Origin: Gamarada debralockiae
Lineage: Eukaryota; Ascomycota; Leotiomycetes; Helotiales; Hyphodiscaceae
Assembly: GCA_002803225.1 (NCBI GenBank)
Contig: NXFV01000863.1
Location: 1-64,000, forward strand
Reading direction: 5' to 3'
DNA: 64,000 nt
The translations under genes and the position numbers were made by a program. This document shows positions 46,694-59,527 of the stretch, in pieces (position 1 is the first letter of the stretch; each line of letters opens with the position of its first letter). A model generated the notes under the pieces. That model made no database searches, was not told the origin of the DNA, and saw only the letters and a list, made by a program, of their open reading frames with translations.

Positions 46694-47072
46694 TGATAGT
46701 ACTACACTCTTAGCGTTACTATCTCCATCTCTCTCTTCTTCTATCTCATTGTCTAACAGCACGATTTATAGTGTTACTCTATTATGATCTAAGCTAGTCT
46801 CTTCTTCAAGAGGTGTGACGAACTGCTGTGCTTCTGGGTGCCTAAGGCTATGAAGACCCCTATAGGCTCAGCTATGCTGTGAGCTGGTCTCAGTTGCACA
46901 GGGAGCTATAGAGTCTGTATTTCAGCGTGGCAAGGCCTGAAGATTCAGCTCTTCGGGGGCTCCGAGCCTGAACTACAGCATGTAATCTGAGTGAATCAGG
47001 GCCAGAAGGACTATAAATATAGGCTTCGTAGCACTGTAAAATAAAGTAGCAACTGCAATTCAGGTTTTATCA
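46694..47072 (+). mobile_element. Possible solo LTR
   Basis: This 379-bp block starts TGATAG and ends TTATCA (short inverted ends of TG...CA type). Near its 3' end it has ACTATAAATATA (TATA-like) and AATAAA, in LTR order. No primer-binding site follows and I see no target duplication. No gag or pol remnants adjoin it. Confidence 0.3.
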
Positions 47073-49156
47073 ATCGACACCTAAAATTTGCGCAAGGGAG
47101 GCTACTTATCTGAACAACGGCCCTTCTTTCCAGATCACCGATAGCTTCCCCTTTGTTCGCGGAGTCGGCGTCTATCTCTTATGTCGTGCTCGGACTTAAT
47201 CACGATCTCTGACAATCTGGGCAATTGTATCATCAAGAAAGGGCAATTGGTGGTTTCATTCAAGCGCGAAAACATGCGAAGGTGCGCAACGCATTCTCGG
47301 GGCATATCTAGTCTGTGGTCGCTCGAAGTTCGATCAACAGATGGTATTGGTGTATCGTCTGTAGGCATACCATCTCAAGAACCCATTTCTAGTCCAGGTT
47401 GAGGCCTCTTGTGGCGCAATACGGTAGTTGTGCCGAACTATTCCGAAATCGAAACCCATCAGCGAGATGGGACTTTTCGAGTGTTAATTCCTAGTCATGC
47501 ACACTCCCAAACACTGCAATATTCCTAGCACATTTGTTCCCGAATTGAAAACTGCTAACGCTAACTGCTGCCCGATTCTCGGGACTGAGCCTCTCCCAAA
47601 TCAGACATTTCATCCACGTCCCAATTCCAAATCTTGAAGCGCGATAGTTCCCCTAGTGTGGTCTAGAGTACAGTTTAAGTTTGCGGCGTTGTTTGTTAAC
47701 GCAAGAGGCTGTTTAGTGAGTAGTTCTTGCCGACGACTGTTCATGATCAGCCTTGTCTCGTTGCCTTTCAGGTACTATCAAATAATTAGTCGATTGGTTA
47801 CATGGCTGAGAGCCATGGGACATTCTCGTCCAATAAAAACTTATTCATATACTTGTACCCAGGAAGAAAATGAAAGACGGTTGGGTTTCGTTGAATGGGT
47901 CGTGGTTCGTCCTAAAACCACAAATTAGGGAAGTGGCCAGTGACGACTCCCGATGACCTGTACCGGTCTTCTGATTTTGATAATCCAATCGCTGAGAACT
48001 CTCTGCTTCCTTGAATAATGAGTCTCGTCAGTCAATTGGGTTTGCGTGTGACGATTGCTCCTATCCCATCTTTAGCCACTCACTGCTATCCAAAGTTTCA
48101 AATATCTGGTCTTGTTCTACCATTGTCCGCGCAAAACGTAGATTTGGCCTCAAAGTTCTGGGATGATCTTAGTATTGGGAGAAAATGGGTTTCGACGTCT
48201 CGATAAGCATGGCCAGGGTATGATGATTCCCACCACACGCGGCTTCACCCGCAACGGTGCACTGATCAATTGGCACGGACGGCGCACAGATCATAACGCA
48301 GACAGACTCAGAGCATGTGGACTCCAGTCTGGAACAAGGCAGTGCAAGGAGCGGCCCTCGATTCGTTAAATTATTCTGAAAGATTGATCCCTGACGCTGG
48401 TGGAGGAAATCCCTGACGTCAAGGGATTTCACCTCAGAAAAAAATCACCGAGATAGCCGAGATTGTCCAGCTATTCAACCAATGATTTCGGGTTTCTTTG
48501 CACCACATTGAGCTTGCCGCATATGTCTTGGTTTCAGCAGGGACCGATAGGAGGGCGATGTCAGTAGCATGAGATTGCATTTTTCCTACGGATACACTCT
48601 AGAGAAGCCAAAATCGCTCTATCAGGAAAGAGGTCTGAATTTGTACCGAAGCTTGTCTTTGAGATGCAGGGTCATATCAGATTCTCATCAGATATAATAC
48701 ACTAATTGTCTGGGATACTCATAGTTGAGATCCTTAGTGGGCCTCAAGATAATGGTTGATCTTCCTCAACCCCAAGATAATGGTTGATCTTCCTCAACTT
48801 GTTTGGATGAGTAATGGCCCGAACGCTCTTTGTTGGATCAGATAGGTTGAATGGACGCCAATCATCCGTGACTTGCTTATTTTGATCTATTCAGATGGAG
48901 TGTGAAACCTCACATGTTCGATATTGTGGGAGTCTATTGGACCAAACTTCCAAACCAAGAAATCCTCAATTATCAGCTAGGCAGGCCATCTCCAGACAGT
49001 GGCGTTTCGAGGTCGTGGAATCACATATCTCAGTTTGTATATTGCGATGGGTTCCTGACGTTCATTTCCAAAGGGAGCTCGAGGATTCCTTTCAGTCGAA
49101 ATCCCCTTTCAGCCCCTGAACTGTTTGGTTGGGCAATCGCTCCCGCCTCATGTCAA
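47073..49156. other. Gene-poor region upstream of amidase
   Basis: Open frames at 48018-48432 have no known domain. A 28-bp unit (AAGATAATGGTTGATCTTCC core) is repeated twice in tandem at about 48744-48799. The amidase frame stays open 5' to 48902, so a longer N-terminus is possible. Confidence 0.4.
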
Positions 49157-51060
49157 ATGGCACCCAAAATACAGCGACAGTCATGGCACGCCATTGCCCA
49201 AGAATATCGGACGGCTCTTGCATCCAAAATTCCGACACCACTCATCCTTCCACCGGCTCTTGTACAGTCGATCTCTAAGTCGTCTATGAGCTCTGTCCTC
49301 CATATACCAAGGACTTGCGGCTTGCTCACGGACCAGGAGCTTGACATCACCGAGAACTATGATGCGGTCACCCTACTAGAAAAGATTGCAGCGAAAGAGC
49401 TAACGTCTCAATCCGTTGCAACGGCATTCTGTAAGCGGGCGGTCATCGCACAACAGCTTGTGAGTAATATACTTTTAGAACTACGAAACTACTATTGACA
49501 TTCTTCAGACTTCTTGCCTCACAGAGACAATGTTTGAAGATGCTTTGACGCGTGCAGCCTACTGCGACGAGTATCTTGAGAAAGAAGGGAAAACCTTAGG
49601 ACCCTTCCACGGGTTGCCCATAAGCCTTACGGTAACAATTTGACCACTCTAATTCGGTGAGAAAGACTAATGATATGGCTCAAATAGGATTCATTCAACA
49701 TTGAAGGGGTGCCTTCCACGATTGGTCTGATTGATTTCATCAAGAAGGGACCAGCCTTGAAGGACTCCGCGCTAGTACGGATTTTGCTATCTCAGGGCGC
49801 CGTCTTTCACGTCAAGACGAATGTTCCCCAAACATTGATGGTAAGCTCAAATATAGTCCGCACTCAACATCTAATATTCTACTAAATCTGCATAGACTCA
49901 AGACACCCACAACAATCTGTTCGGTCGCACACTGAATCCAAACCGCCTTAGTCTGACAGCTGGTGGCTGCAGCGGCGGTGAAGCTGCACTCATAGCCATG
50001 CGAGGCTCTATTCTTGGCGTTGGGATTGACATGGCTGGTTCAATCCGGATTCCCTCCATGTGTTGTGGTGTTGTTGGCTTTAAGCCTTCTACTCGCCGTG
50101 TCCCATTTGGAGGTCAGACTAGCCCAGTCCGCCAAGGAGGATTTGGAATTTTCCCATCAGCAGGTCCTCTTTGCCACTCCACCAAAGATGCCAACTATTT
50201 CATGAAGCACGTTCTGGATTACGATGCATGGACTTTGGATGAAGGCGTTCTTTCAGTTCCTTGGAAAGAGCCACATCCAAGTTCTGCTGTGAAGACATTC
50301 GGGGTCATTTTAGAGGATCCCAAGAATCCGCTCCATCCATCCGTTCTTCGGAGCACCAGGAGCGCCCTCGAGAAATTGGCTTTGGCTGGACATCGTCTTA
50401 CACCTTTGGCAACAGAATTTGATAAAGACATTCTGTCAAGGTCAGCCATGACCGCCATGACAATATTTGCAATGGACCCAGAGAAGACGCCAATCGGATT
50501 TGTGGCACGAGGAAATGAACCTCCAATTCCATCCATAGCTACGACTGCGGTCCCGGAACTGGCAAGAATCAAGCCAAATATTAATGGTGTCTATTTTCTC
50601 AACGCTGAGGTCAACAGGATTCAAGCTAAATTCAGAAAAGTGATGGTAGAGAAGAACTTGGATGCAATCCTGATGCCTCCATATCAGGCTACGGCAGTAC
50701 CTCACGATACTTTCGGGGTCCCAGTGTACAGTGTTCTCGCAAATCTTCTTGACGTAAGCTGCTTTCCTTTTCGCTCATATTTCGTCACGGGATTCGGCTC
50801 TAATTGGTAGTACCCCGCCTGTGTGATCCCGTTTGGGAAATCGGATACAGCGCGTGACGCTCCCTTCATTCGAGACGTTTCGTATATTCCAGCATGTGAG
50901 TCAACTTTATCAAAACTGATGGAAGCACACTGATACTGCCCCAGATGATCCTGACGTTGTGGAAGGAGCACCCTGCTCGATCCAAGTGATGGGACGAAAT
51001 ATGAAGGACGAGGAGCTTCTTGCTAATGCTCAGATTATTGAGAACATTTTGAAGGGATGA
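49157..51060 (+). CDS. Amidase-signature protein with altered catalytic triad
   Basis: Six exons: 49157..49459, 49509..49631, 49688..49840, 49896..50753, 50811..50895, 50945..51060; 545 aa. It follows the fungal acetamidase/fatty-acid-amide-hydrolase-like pattern: DITENYDAVTLLEKIAA, GPFHGLPISLTDSFN, TAGGCSGGEAALIAMRG, GIDMAGSIRIPSMCCG, PFGGQTSPVRQGGFGIFPSAG. The amidase triad is Lys, cis-Ser, Ser. The nucleophile Ser in MAGSIR is present. The Lys expected in the SLKD motif is Thr (ACG just before intron 2), and the first Ser of GGSSGGE is Cys. All splice sites are good and the frame is intact. Either a pseudoenzyme or a changed mechanism is implied. Confidence 0.88.
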
Positions 51061-51410
51061 GTTCCTCGCCAAGAATCCGAGTTCTTGAGTCCTTCGTCAC
51101 AACTTCGCGACTTGTTTCTGAGAATTATCACATGATTCATAACAAAAAGCGATCATGAACGTGAGTGGACTTGCTCGCAAACATTCAGACTTCAATAGTG
51201 ATTGAAGCCCCTCCCTTAATCACCTCGATGCTGTTTCAGTTGCAGTATAAATATATCTTCCACTTGAACATTTCTCGATTCCTTCTTCTTCAACCACATT
51301 CCCACCCACTCTTACAGCCGCAAAGTTGCATACAAACCAAAACTTCCGTAACATTAGACTACTCGTCAATAAGCTTAAACCTTCCACCAAGTTAAATAAC
51401 TCGATCGAAG
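51061..51410. other. Intergenic, promoter of the small CxxC gene
   Basis: A TATAAATATA box at 51247 lies about 160 bases before the next ATG, followed by a C/T-rich leader. Confidence 0.45.
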
Positions 51411-51674
51411 ATGCCCGTCTGGCAACGATGTCTCGGTTGCGGCGAAGCCGGTGCCTTCAATTGTTATGATGACTGTCCACGTTGCGGCAACCGCATGATA
51501 GAAACGGGAAGGCTACATGCATACGATCAACTATCTCCATTAGAACAGCGGGGTAGGACTCATTCTTGGCTTCAAAACAACCCGTATTATACGGGTGATA
51601 ACTTATTAAGTCCGCCTGTTGGGTGGTTTCCGCCAGAGGACTTCGGTTATGATTTTCATGGCGTATTATCCTGA
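51411..51674 (+). CDS. Small CxxC zinc-ribbon-like protein
   Basis: Single exon, 87 aa. Two CxxC pairs (Cys7/Cys10 in CLGC and Cys22/Cys25 in CPRC), with an extra Cys at 18, could bind one zinc ion. The rest (SPLEQRGRTHSWLQNNPYY, GWFPPEDFGYDFHG) is aromatic-rich and may be disordered. A TATA-like box lies upstream and an AT-rich 3' end follows. No family is recognised; no signal peptide. Confidence 0.65.
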   Translation: MPVWQRCLGCGEAGAFNCYDDCPRCGNRMIETGRLHAYDQLSPLEQRGRTHSWLQNNPYYTGDNLLSPPVGWFPPEDFGYDFHGVLS

Positions 51675-53225
51675 TGGCATGGTTATGATGGTTAGTGATA
51701 TGGGGGATGTGTGGGTGCTAGTTTTATATAGATGATGAATGTGTAGATATTGCTGTACTGAAATTTCCATTGAGCTTTATCTTTGTTCATGATTCATGCT
51801 GAATGCAATTATGCTGATGATTTTAATTTCAATATGATTGGCAGAATAGGGATGTCAAGCTTCAAACCTTAAAGCACTACTTCGAGTCGGCATCCTTGTT
51901 GCAGACCACCTTCGAATTTGACGCTCTAAACTTTTGGTGACAACTACCACATAATTGTAACAACAGCAAACAAAACCACTTCCATTAATGAACCAACTTC
52001 AATATCAAAAGAATGGCTTAGCAGTTGTAGTACCAGTGTAACTAACGAGTATTCTGGGGAACGCGACGATCCTGCCCCACTTGCGGCAGACCCCTAGAGG
52101 TTCCTCGAGATCCAGAACAACCCAATAGAGTCTCGGAAGAAGGAGAGTCTACGAGGGAAAGAGAGTGACAAAATGCTGAAAGAGCTAAGCGCTGGGCGGA
52201 TACCGTGGTAACAAATACTACCTGTAAAATCAGTACCCTCCGTATTGAGTGTAAATACTGGCAATCGAACTGTTGAAAGAACTGAAGCCTCGCTGTATCT
52301 AGATGGTTCGACATGAAAAGCATCGTTGGTTTCCAAGCAAAGTAAGACTTCGCGTGTGTTTGTTACCCGACTGACATTCCCGAAATAGACGGAAAAGGCT
52401 TAGTAGTCCCCACTTTGCAGGTGTCAACTTTGCCTCGGTGGTCATCTGGTGACCAAACCAACCCCGCAAAATGTCCCCGCAAATTCGCAAATGTAAAGAA
52501 GAGACCGCATTGCTATGTTCCTCATTGGTTCAAATGCCGCAATACGAAAACGGTAGGCGAATTTCTTCCCTTTCAGCCTATTTAACATGCAACGTACAGC
52601 AAGCAGGTTGCGCCGCACGAGTTATGCTTGCCCTCGGAGGGAGCCAATCTCCGAGTTGTGCAAATCGTGCTGTGTTACGCACGCAGCTCCACTATTGACA
52701 TGGGGAGAAAAGCGATAATTCCAACATGTGCGGAGCTTCTTTACTTTGGTTGCCAGTTTGATGTTGCACTAATCTTCAGAATAATGGGTCTGTTAACACT
52801 TAAGCTCATATAACGTTCTGACGAGATAGCTGATCTATAGTTAAATCCGCTGGAGTGTTTGCCAGCTGTACCCCACAAAGCTTGGGCCACCCGCAACGGG
52901 TACATCCGTCTCCGGTAAGCTGCGTTCGAGTTCCACAAGTTCTTGTCTTCCTCCATTTTGACGGTTACAACCCTACGAGATCTCACAACATGATGCTATT
53001 TAACAATGGGCATTCGACCCATCCGATTTTCCAAGTGTTTCTTTGGCCAGTCTTATCTGACAAAGAGACATTCAAATGGTCCAGAAGATTGCTTAGAAGT
53101 ACTCAATCGCTGGAGTGATTCGTTGTCGCCCCCCTCAGGCCATCGCAATGATCGCCTGGGAATTGGATGCGATGAGTGCAATGATGGGGGACCAAGTGCT
53201 GACAGACACAGGATAGCTATCCAGA
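51675..53225. other. Intergenic; nothing recognised
   Basis: Overlapping short frames (52042-53118) on both strands show no domain. The last part holds the DHA1 promoter. Confidence 0.4.
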
Positions 53226-55011
53226 ATGGCGCATTCATCAGCGACGGCATCAGAGCGGTCTGATATCGATAAGGAAAGCGCACCTCCTCGAACTGTGCCC
53301 AAACCAGCGTACCAAGAACCCTCAGATCTCGAGAAAGAGACACTAGCTGCCTACGAAGGTCATGATGCGGATATACCATCGAATGAAGGCTACGTACTCG
53401 ATGAGCGAGGGGAGCTGAAGCGCCGGCAATCGACAGCCTCGCACCGCAAGGGGGAAAACCACGAGGATACAAATAAGGATAGCACAACGGTGGATGTTGA
53501 GAAAGGCACAGAACAGGTGTCCTCTGAAGAATCAGACCCAAATGTCGTAGGGTGGGAAGGGCCAGACGATCCTCTCAACCCCTTGAATTTCAGCTCCTGG
53601 CTAAAGATTCTGAACACAACATTGGTATCCGGAATCTGTTTCGTCACTCCTCTAGCCTCCTCAATGTTTGCGCCCGGAGTTCCAGAGCTCATGAAGGAGT
53701 TCAAGAGTACGAATGTATTACTGGCCAGCTTTGTCGTGTCCGTCTACGTCCTTGGGTTCGCTTTTGGTCCACTCTTCCTTGCTCCGTTGAGTGAAATTTA
53801 TGGTCGACTGCCGATTTACCATATCTGCAATTTCGGATTTCTGGCTTTTACAATCGCCTGTGCTTTGGCTACGAATTTGAATATGCTCATCGGATTCCGA
53901 CTTCTGGAAGGTATTTTTGGAAGTGCGCCTTTGACGAATGGTGGTGGAACAATCGCAGATCTATTTGTCCAAGAGAAGCGAGGACGAGCGATGAGTACGT
54001 TCGCAATGGGCCCGATTGTCGGCCCTATAAGTCAGTATTTCCCAGCTTACGAGTAAAACTTCGATACTAACTTCAATAGTCGGACCCGTGGCAGGAGGCT
54101 TCCTATCCCAATCCAAAGGCTGGCGCTGGGTCTTCTGGGTCCTAGCAATGATATCCGGCACCTTTACAATCCTCAGCCTAATCTTCATGCGCGAAACCTA
54201 CGGTCCCACAATCCTTCAAAAGAAAACAAATCGTCTCCGCAAAGAAACCGGCAACCAAGACCTCCGCTCCAAATTCGACGTCGGGCTCTCCCCCCGAGAT
54301 TTCTTCATGCGAGGCATCGTTCGTCCGGCCAAAATGCTCATCTACTCCCCCATCGTCCTCTCAACCAGTGTTTATGTCGGAGTCGTATACGGTTACCTAT
54401 ACCTCCTATTCACAACCTTCACAGTGGTCTTCGAATATTCCTACCATTTCTCCTCCGGCTCCGTAGGTCTGACGTTCCTGGGCCTCGGCGTGGGCTCGTT
54501 GAGCGGACTGGCGTTCTTCGCTTGGTCGAGCGATTATATCATTAAAAAGAAGACTGCGGAAGCTGATGCCATTGCCGCTGCGGCAGGACAGCCGTCTGCG
54601 GGCATGAAACCGGAGTATCGCCTTCCAATGCTAATCCCTGGCGCTATCCTGATCCCAGTTGGTCTCCTTCTATACGGTTGGACGGCGAAATTCCACGTCC
54701 ACTGGATCGTACCCATCATTTCGACCGCATTAATTGGGGTAGGAAATATGGCTGTCTTTATGGGTGTTTCGATGTACCTGGTCGATGCGTTCACGGTCTA
54801 TGCTGCAAGTGCGCTTGCTGCCAATACGGTTATTAGGAGTGTGATGGGTGCGGTGTTGCCGCTTGCGGGGCAGAAGATGTATAACGCACTTGGCTTAGGT
54901 TGGGGCAATAGTCTGTTGGCTTTTGTAGCACTAGCTATGTTACCTGTGCCGTGGATTTTGTTGAAGTGGGGTGAACCGCTGAGGAAGAGATTTCAGATCA
55001 AGAATCTGTGA
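53226..55011 (+). CDS. MFS multidrug transporter, DHA1 (12-TM)
   Basis: Exons 53226..54030 and 54080..55011 encode 578 aa. A hydrophilic N-terminal ~120 residues (Ser/Glu/Lys-rich) leads to VGWEGPDDPLNPLNFSSW, the conserved entry of fungal DHA1 drug:H+ antiporters. Next come LASFVVSVYVLGFAFGPLFL, APLSEIYGRLPIYHICN (motif A), GFRLLEGIFGSAPLTNGGGT (motif C region) and IGPVAGGFLSQSKGWRWVFW, which spans the intron. The central loop RETYGPTILQKKTNRLRKET is typical. The C-terminal half has LYGWTAKFHVHWIVPII and YLVDAFTVYAASALAANT. The family exports drugs, polyamines or fungal metabolites from the plasma membrane. Confidence 0.95.
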
Positions 55012-55533
55012 ATTGTCAGTGGAATACATTGTTGAAGGACAGGGGCATCGTACAAATTGGAGCATAACAATAATGAAGTCTCAACTTGAGTAAAGAAGTA
55101 GAGCTCAAGAAGTACAAATTCTCCTTAATTATAAATTGGCAGCGTGATTTGCATCTTGCCCAAAAGTATGACTTGTCATTCTTCACCAACGTGCTCTTTG
55201 GGGCTCATAAGCCAGCGGGGGAGTTCTGCGACTCTTAAATCAATAGCTCTTCCACTTGTGGCCAATCCACCCTACTGGTCGACTCACTTGCCATGACTAG
55301 GCCATCACATGACAGTCACGGTCGCTGCATGAGGAGGCGCATTGGAAGTTTGAAGTGAGATTTGAAAGCTATCAACGTCATACCTTACACAAAGACGAGC
55401 TAATTGCTCAAAGTACTTGGTATTTCATGCCAAGATGTATATACTAAGGCGCCTGACTCCGTAAGAACAATATGTCCCATGCACTATCAACCAAAGGAAT
55501 GAACTCGGAAATGCTATACCTTACACAGCCCAT
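55012..55533. other. Intergenic between convergent transporters
   Basis: The stretch holds 3' UTRs of the MFS and ABC genes; no other feature is seen. Confidence 0.45.
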
Positions 55534-58500
55534 CTACCGTCTCTCTACTAACAGAATATGCATAGCGGTATATGCCAGGATGACAAAAACGGCCGCGAAT
55601 ATTCCCAAGCTAATAACATCTGGCCACAGCGCTTGGGTATCGAACCCAAAGGAGCTCAGGATCGTAGCTCCCGGGACAGAGATATCGAGTCCGTATTTCC
55701 TGTCCGTGAGAGTCAAGTACGTGACTTCATTGACGATTAGCGATTCGAAGCCGTAGTGGAAGATAGACAATGTTTGGAGCCAGAGCAGGGATTTCGGGAT
55801 AGCGTCGTGGTTCAGTAGTGTACCTGCAAATAGCAGACTGAAGAGCATGACGAGACTTCCAATCAAACTTGCTACGCCCTGGTTTTTGCAGACAATACCG
55901 ATGAAGAGGGAGATCATAGCGGCGGCTAGGTTGAATAGTACCAGAACCAGGATGAACTTGAAGAAGTGTGGAGCGTCTGCTACCAATCCGGTCATCGGGT
56001 ATAAGATCGAGCCCATAATTATCGGAGGGATGATACGAAGAGGTACGATGTCAAAGACGACCTTTGCAATAAAGTAAGTGATTGGCGAGTAGTAGCCATT
56101 TGCTCTCTCCCTCACAAACACTAACCGTTCCGTGGCAAACACATTTAAGCTGGATAATGTGCTGAAGCCGAAAAGTGCGAGAATGAAGAAGAACAATCCA
56201 AGTCGGTTCTGGAATCCAGGAATATCGTCTGTCAAGCCGTAGAAGAGAGTGCCAGAAAGGACCGCTAACAGTATGGCAATGGCATAATGCGTGAGCATCA
56301 ACATCGGGTTTCGGTATAGGTTTCGCCACGTCCTGGTCGACAAAATCGCAAATTGTCGGAGGTAACCAACTCTTGCGTACCCTCTCCCCATAGTGCCAGA
56401 GCTCACAGATCCGTTTTCTTGTGCATGTCCATTCGCAACACCATTGGCAGTTTGTGCGCTAGAGATGGCAGAACGAATCTCGTCATGGATATTGCGTGCG
56501 ATATCCGAGTGGAGATAAGCTCGAACAAGTATATCAAGATCCGTTCCTGTTCCAGGCGCAGGCGGTGGCAGATCATCGGGATCATCCAGAATTTGCTGGG
56601 GTGCGGGGCTAGCGTGTTGTTTTGAAAGACGGAGCCACTGCTGTGATGCCAAGGCTGGATCCAGAGGACTCTCATCAGGTTGAGAAGCAGGAGTATCCAT
56701 ACCACTCTTCCGACGTGTATAGAGTTCCCTTTCTTGCTTGGCCTTCACTGAGTCTCGTCGCTTCGCTTTGGGTCTTCGCACCGAATCTCCAGGGCTACCC
56801 ACAATACCTTCCTCCACGCTCCCACCAGAGATACTTGCAATCGACTTCACAGCGCGAGTACTGCTTGGTCCAGCACTTCCAGTGGTTCCAGGCTCCAGCC
56901 CAGGTATCCCTTCATCGACTGGTGTATGGGGAGTGCCAACATGCATTGTGAGATCAACCAAATAATCTGCGATATTGAACCCGGGAGGGCAACTATAACC
57001 GATGTGATCGAAATAGCCCTGGCATTGACGGAATTCGCCAGAAAACACAGTCTTGCCCTTTGCCAAGAGAAGTAGCCTATCGAAAAGCGCCACGATGTTG
57101 GACCTTGGTTGATGGATGGTGAAAATAACCGTTCGCTGGTATGTCTTTGCCAATGTGACGAGACATTCGATGACGTTGAATGCATTGAAAGCATCCAATC
57201 CACTGGTAGGCTCGTCGAGAAAGAGGATACTGGGACTCGTAACAAGCTCACAAGCTATGCCGACACGACGCTTCTCACCACCAGAAATCCCACGTCCATT
57301 TCCTTCCTCAGATCCAATCAGAGAATCCCTGATGGCGGAAATACCCAGTTGTTTCTCGACCTCATAAACTCGTTGTTCTTTTGCAGCCCTACCCATGTCA
57401 CGAGGAAGTCGTAGGAGTGCACTCGTCATGATGGTTTCGTGGACTGTAAGAGTCGGCAACATGGTATCTTCCTGATCGACAAATCCAACAACACTTTTAT
57501 ACTCAGTATCGGAGACTTTCTCGCCATTGACGTAGAAATTTCCATCAACGATTCCACGTTTGTTCTTTCGCGCAAGAATATCCAGGAAGGTGGTCTTTCC
57601 CGCCCCAGAAGCTCCCATGATGGCAAGAATCTCTCCAGCATGTGCAACACCTTGAACTCCCGACAATATTTGCTTACCATTCAAGTTGTACGACACATTC
57701 TCAAAGTACAGAGACGCAGGTTTGTGATCCGCCATGAGCTTTGTTCCCTCGTCATCGGAGTCGTCCAGATGGATCGGGCCGTATTTGAACTGTCTTCGAG
57801 ACAAGTACCAGACTGTCAAGATAACAGCAACGACGAACAATGAAGCACCAGCGATAACTCCAGCTATCAGAGGTGTATTGATGCGTTTCACTGGCCTTTC
57901 AAATCCAGGGACTTCTGTCTCGTAAAGACATTCACCAGCTTGACAATCAATGAAGATACTGCTATCTCCAAACATCATCTGAATCAACTTGTCCATCTCG
58001 GGCTCCTTGAAGAGGCAATTATTCTTCCCGCCCTCTTGTTGAAGGCAGCTGAAACTTGCGGGTCCATGAATTGACTGGTCCAAGAAATCGGTTATGTCCA
58101 CAGAGCCATTCTCGCCGCACAACATCCGATCTGGGATACATTTGCATTCGACATTTTCGCACTTGTAGGTGGTGCTGTTCTGGTCGTAGGTATTGTCGGC
58201 GCTCGATTCGCAGGTGTTCAATGAACAGTAGAAGGACTCCTTGTGCTCGACCCAGACTACAGCTTGTCAGCTATGAACATGGATCAACTGAAGTATACTC
58301 ACATTGAAAATCACAGGCGTCATCGTCCCTGTTGCATGTGAAAGTAACCTGCGGTCTCCTTCCGTCCAAGATCTCGACAATCTTCCGATTCGTAACATCG
58401 CACATCTGATAATTCGTCTTTACCACCTCTCCGTTCTGGTAACACACACCACCTTCACCCTCTGGCATCAACGCATTGCATGCTTTGTTTGTTTGACACA

Positions 58501-58962
58501 CGTTGCAGTTAATGCCAGTCCATCCTTCCTCGCATTCGCAGTAATCGCCCTGTCGCATGGGTCGATCCTTTCCATCTGCTAAAGATCCGCATACTAAAGT
58601 CCCGTCAGCATCGTGCAGCCTGTGTATTCCCATCTCGAGTCGTACCGGGTTGCAAACAATCATCTCCACCAAATCCAGGCGGGCATGAACATTTTCCATT
58701 GTATTGATTACAGTCGGAGTATTGGCCGCAGGTGAAAGCTGGCAGAAGACAATTGAAACTACCTCTGATCAGTATGCAGCCTCAGCATGTAAAGGTAGGA
58801 GAGTGGCGCATCGTACCATGGTGGACAATCATCAGGTCGATCGCCCATCAAAGCCAGCTGTGCGCGCATCATGTCGACTGAGGAATAGTTCTGGAACCCA
58901 TAGGCGGTCCATGATAGCGACAGAGTCGCAAGGACGACTGTCCCAAGCTGGAGTCGCCGCAT
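55534..58962 (-). CDS. ABCG-type transporter with EGF-like ectodomain (yeast Adp1 type)
   Basis: Four exons: 58962..58817, 58758..58646, 58593..58303, 58256..55534; 1090 aa. A signal peptide (residues 1-22) is followed by a Cys-rich EGF-like luminal domain ([34 protein letters not shown]). A TM helix at about residue 320 comes next, then one ABC domain: Walker [10 protein letters not shown], signature [12 protein letters not shown], Walker [17 protein letters not shown], and HQPRSN. A long Ser/Pro-rich linker leads to a C-terminal 6-TM domain ([43 protein letters not shown]). This layout is that of yeast ADP1, a half-size ABCG transporter of unknown substrate. Its promoter is shared with the aminotransferase. 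Confidence 0.94.
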
Positions 58963-59527
58963 CTGTCTCGGTCTTTGATGGCTGTAGATATGAATGTTGG
59001 AGCTCTGAGATTAAAGGTACGGAGGGCTAAATGGGCCCGATGCCATAAATGGGAGTCGAGTTCGACGGCTGCTGCAATTGCGAGGGATTTGTATACGAAG
59101 GAAAGAAAGAGGTCTCGTGAATATGTGAATCAGAATGATAGATGATGGGCAAAGAAGGTGGCGGAGAGCAGAATGATGGCTAAATGACTACTGTGTCTTG
59201 CTGGATCTGATGTTGTTATCTTGTCGAACCAGTGCAGCCGATTTTAGCAGGTGCACCGTTGCCTTGGACAGCCAGCGATCTCCAAAAGCGGCACGGTAAC
59301 TGGTTACCCCACTTCTCAACATCGACGGGGTGTTGCGCGCCCTACAAGGACATCTGTTTTGACATTTCTGTTGTCAAGTTTGAAGATATAAAAGAGGTCC
59401 GTTTGGCAATCATCAATCACAATGGCAGTCAAACAGAAGCCGACGTTTACCAGCACACTCCAGGAACCGTTCGAAAACTTCTCCACTTTGTGTTGCCGAG
59501 GCAATCTTAAACCACAAAGTCATCATC
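58963..59527. promoter_or_regulatory. Divergent promoter: ABC transporter and aminotransferase
   Basis: The gap of 565 bp separates the two starts. It has no strong TATA box. A short open frame (59232-59510) shows no family features. Confidence 0.4.

Noticed and set aside
48744..48799. 28-bp unit repeated twice in tandem
   Set aside because: Only two copies and no array with spacers, so it is not a CRISPR (also not expected in a fungus) and is too small to interpret.
49597..50040. Treating the amidase as a pseudogene
   Set aside because: Despite the missing triad residues, the frame, all six exons and splice signals are intact, so it is annotated as a gene with altered active site.
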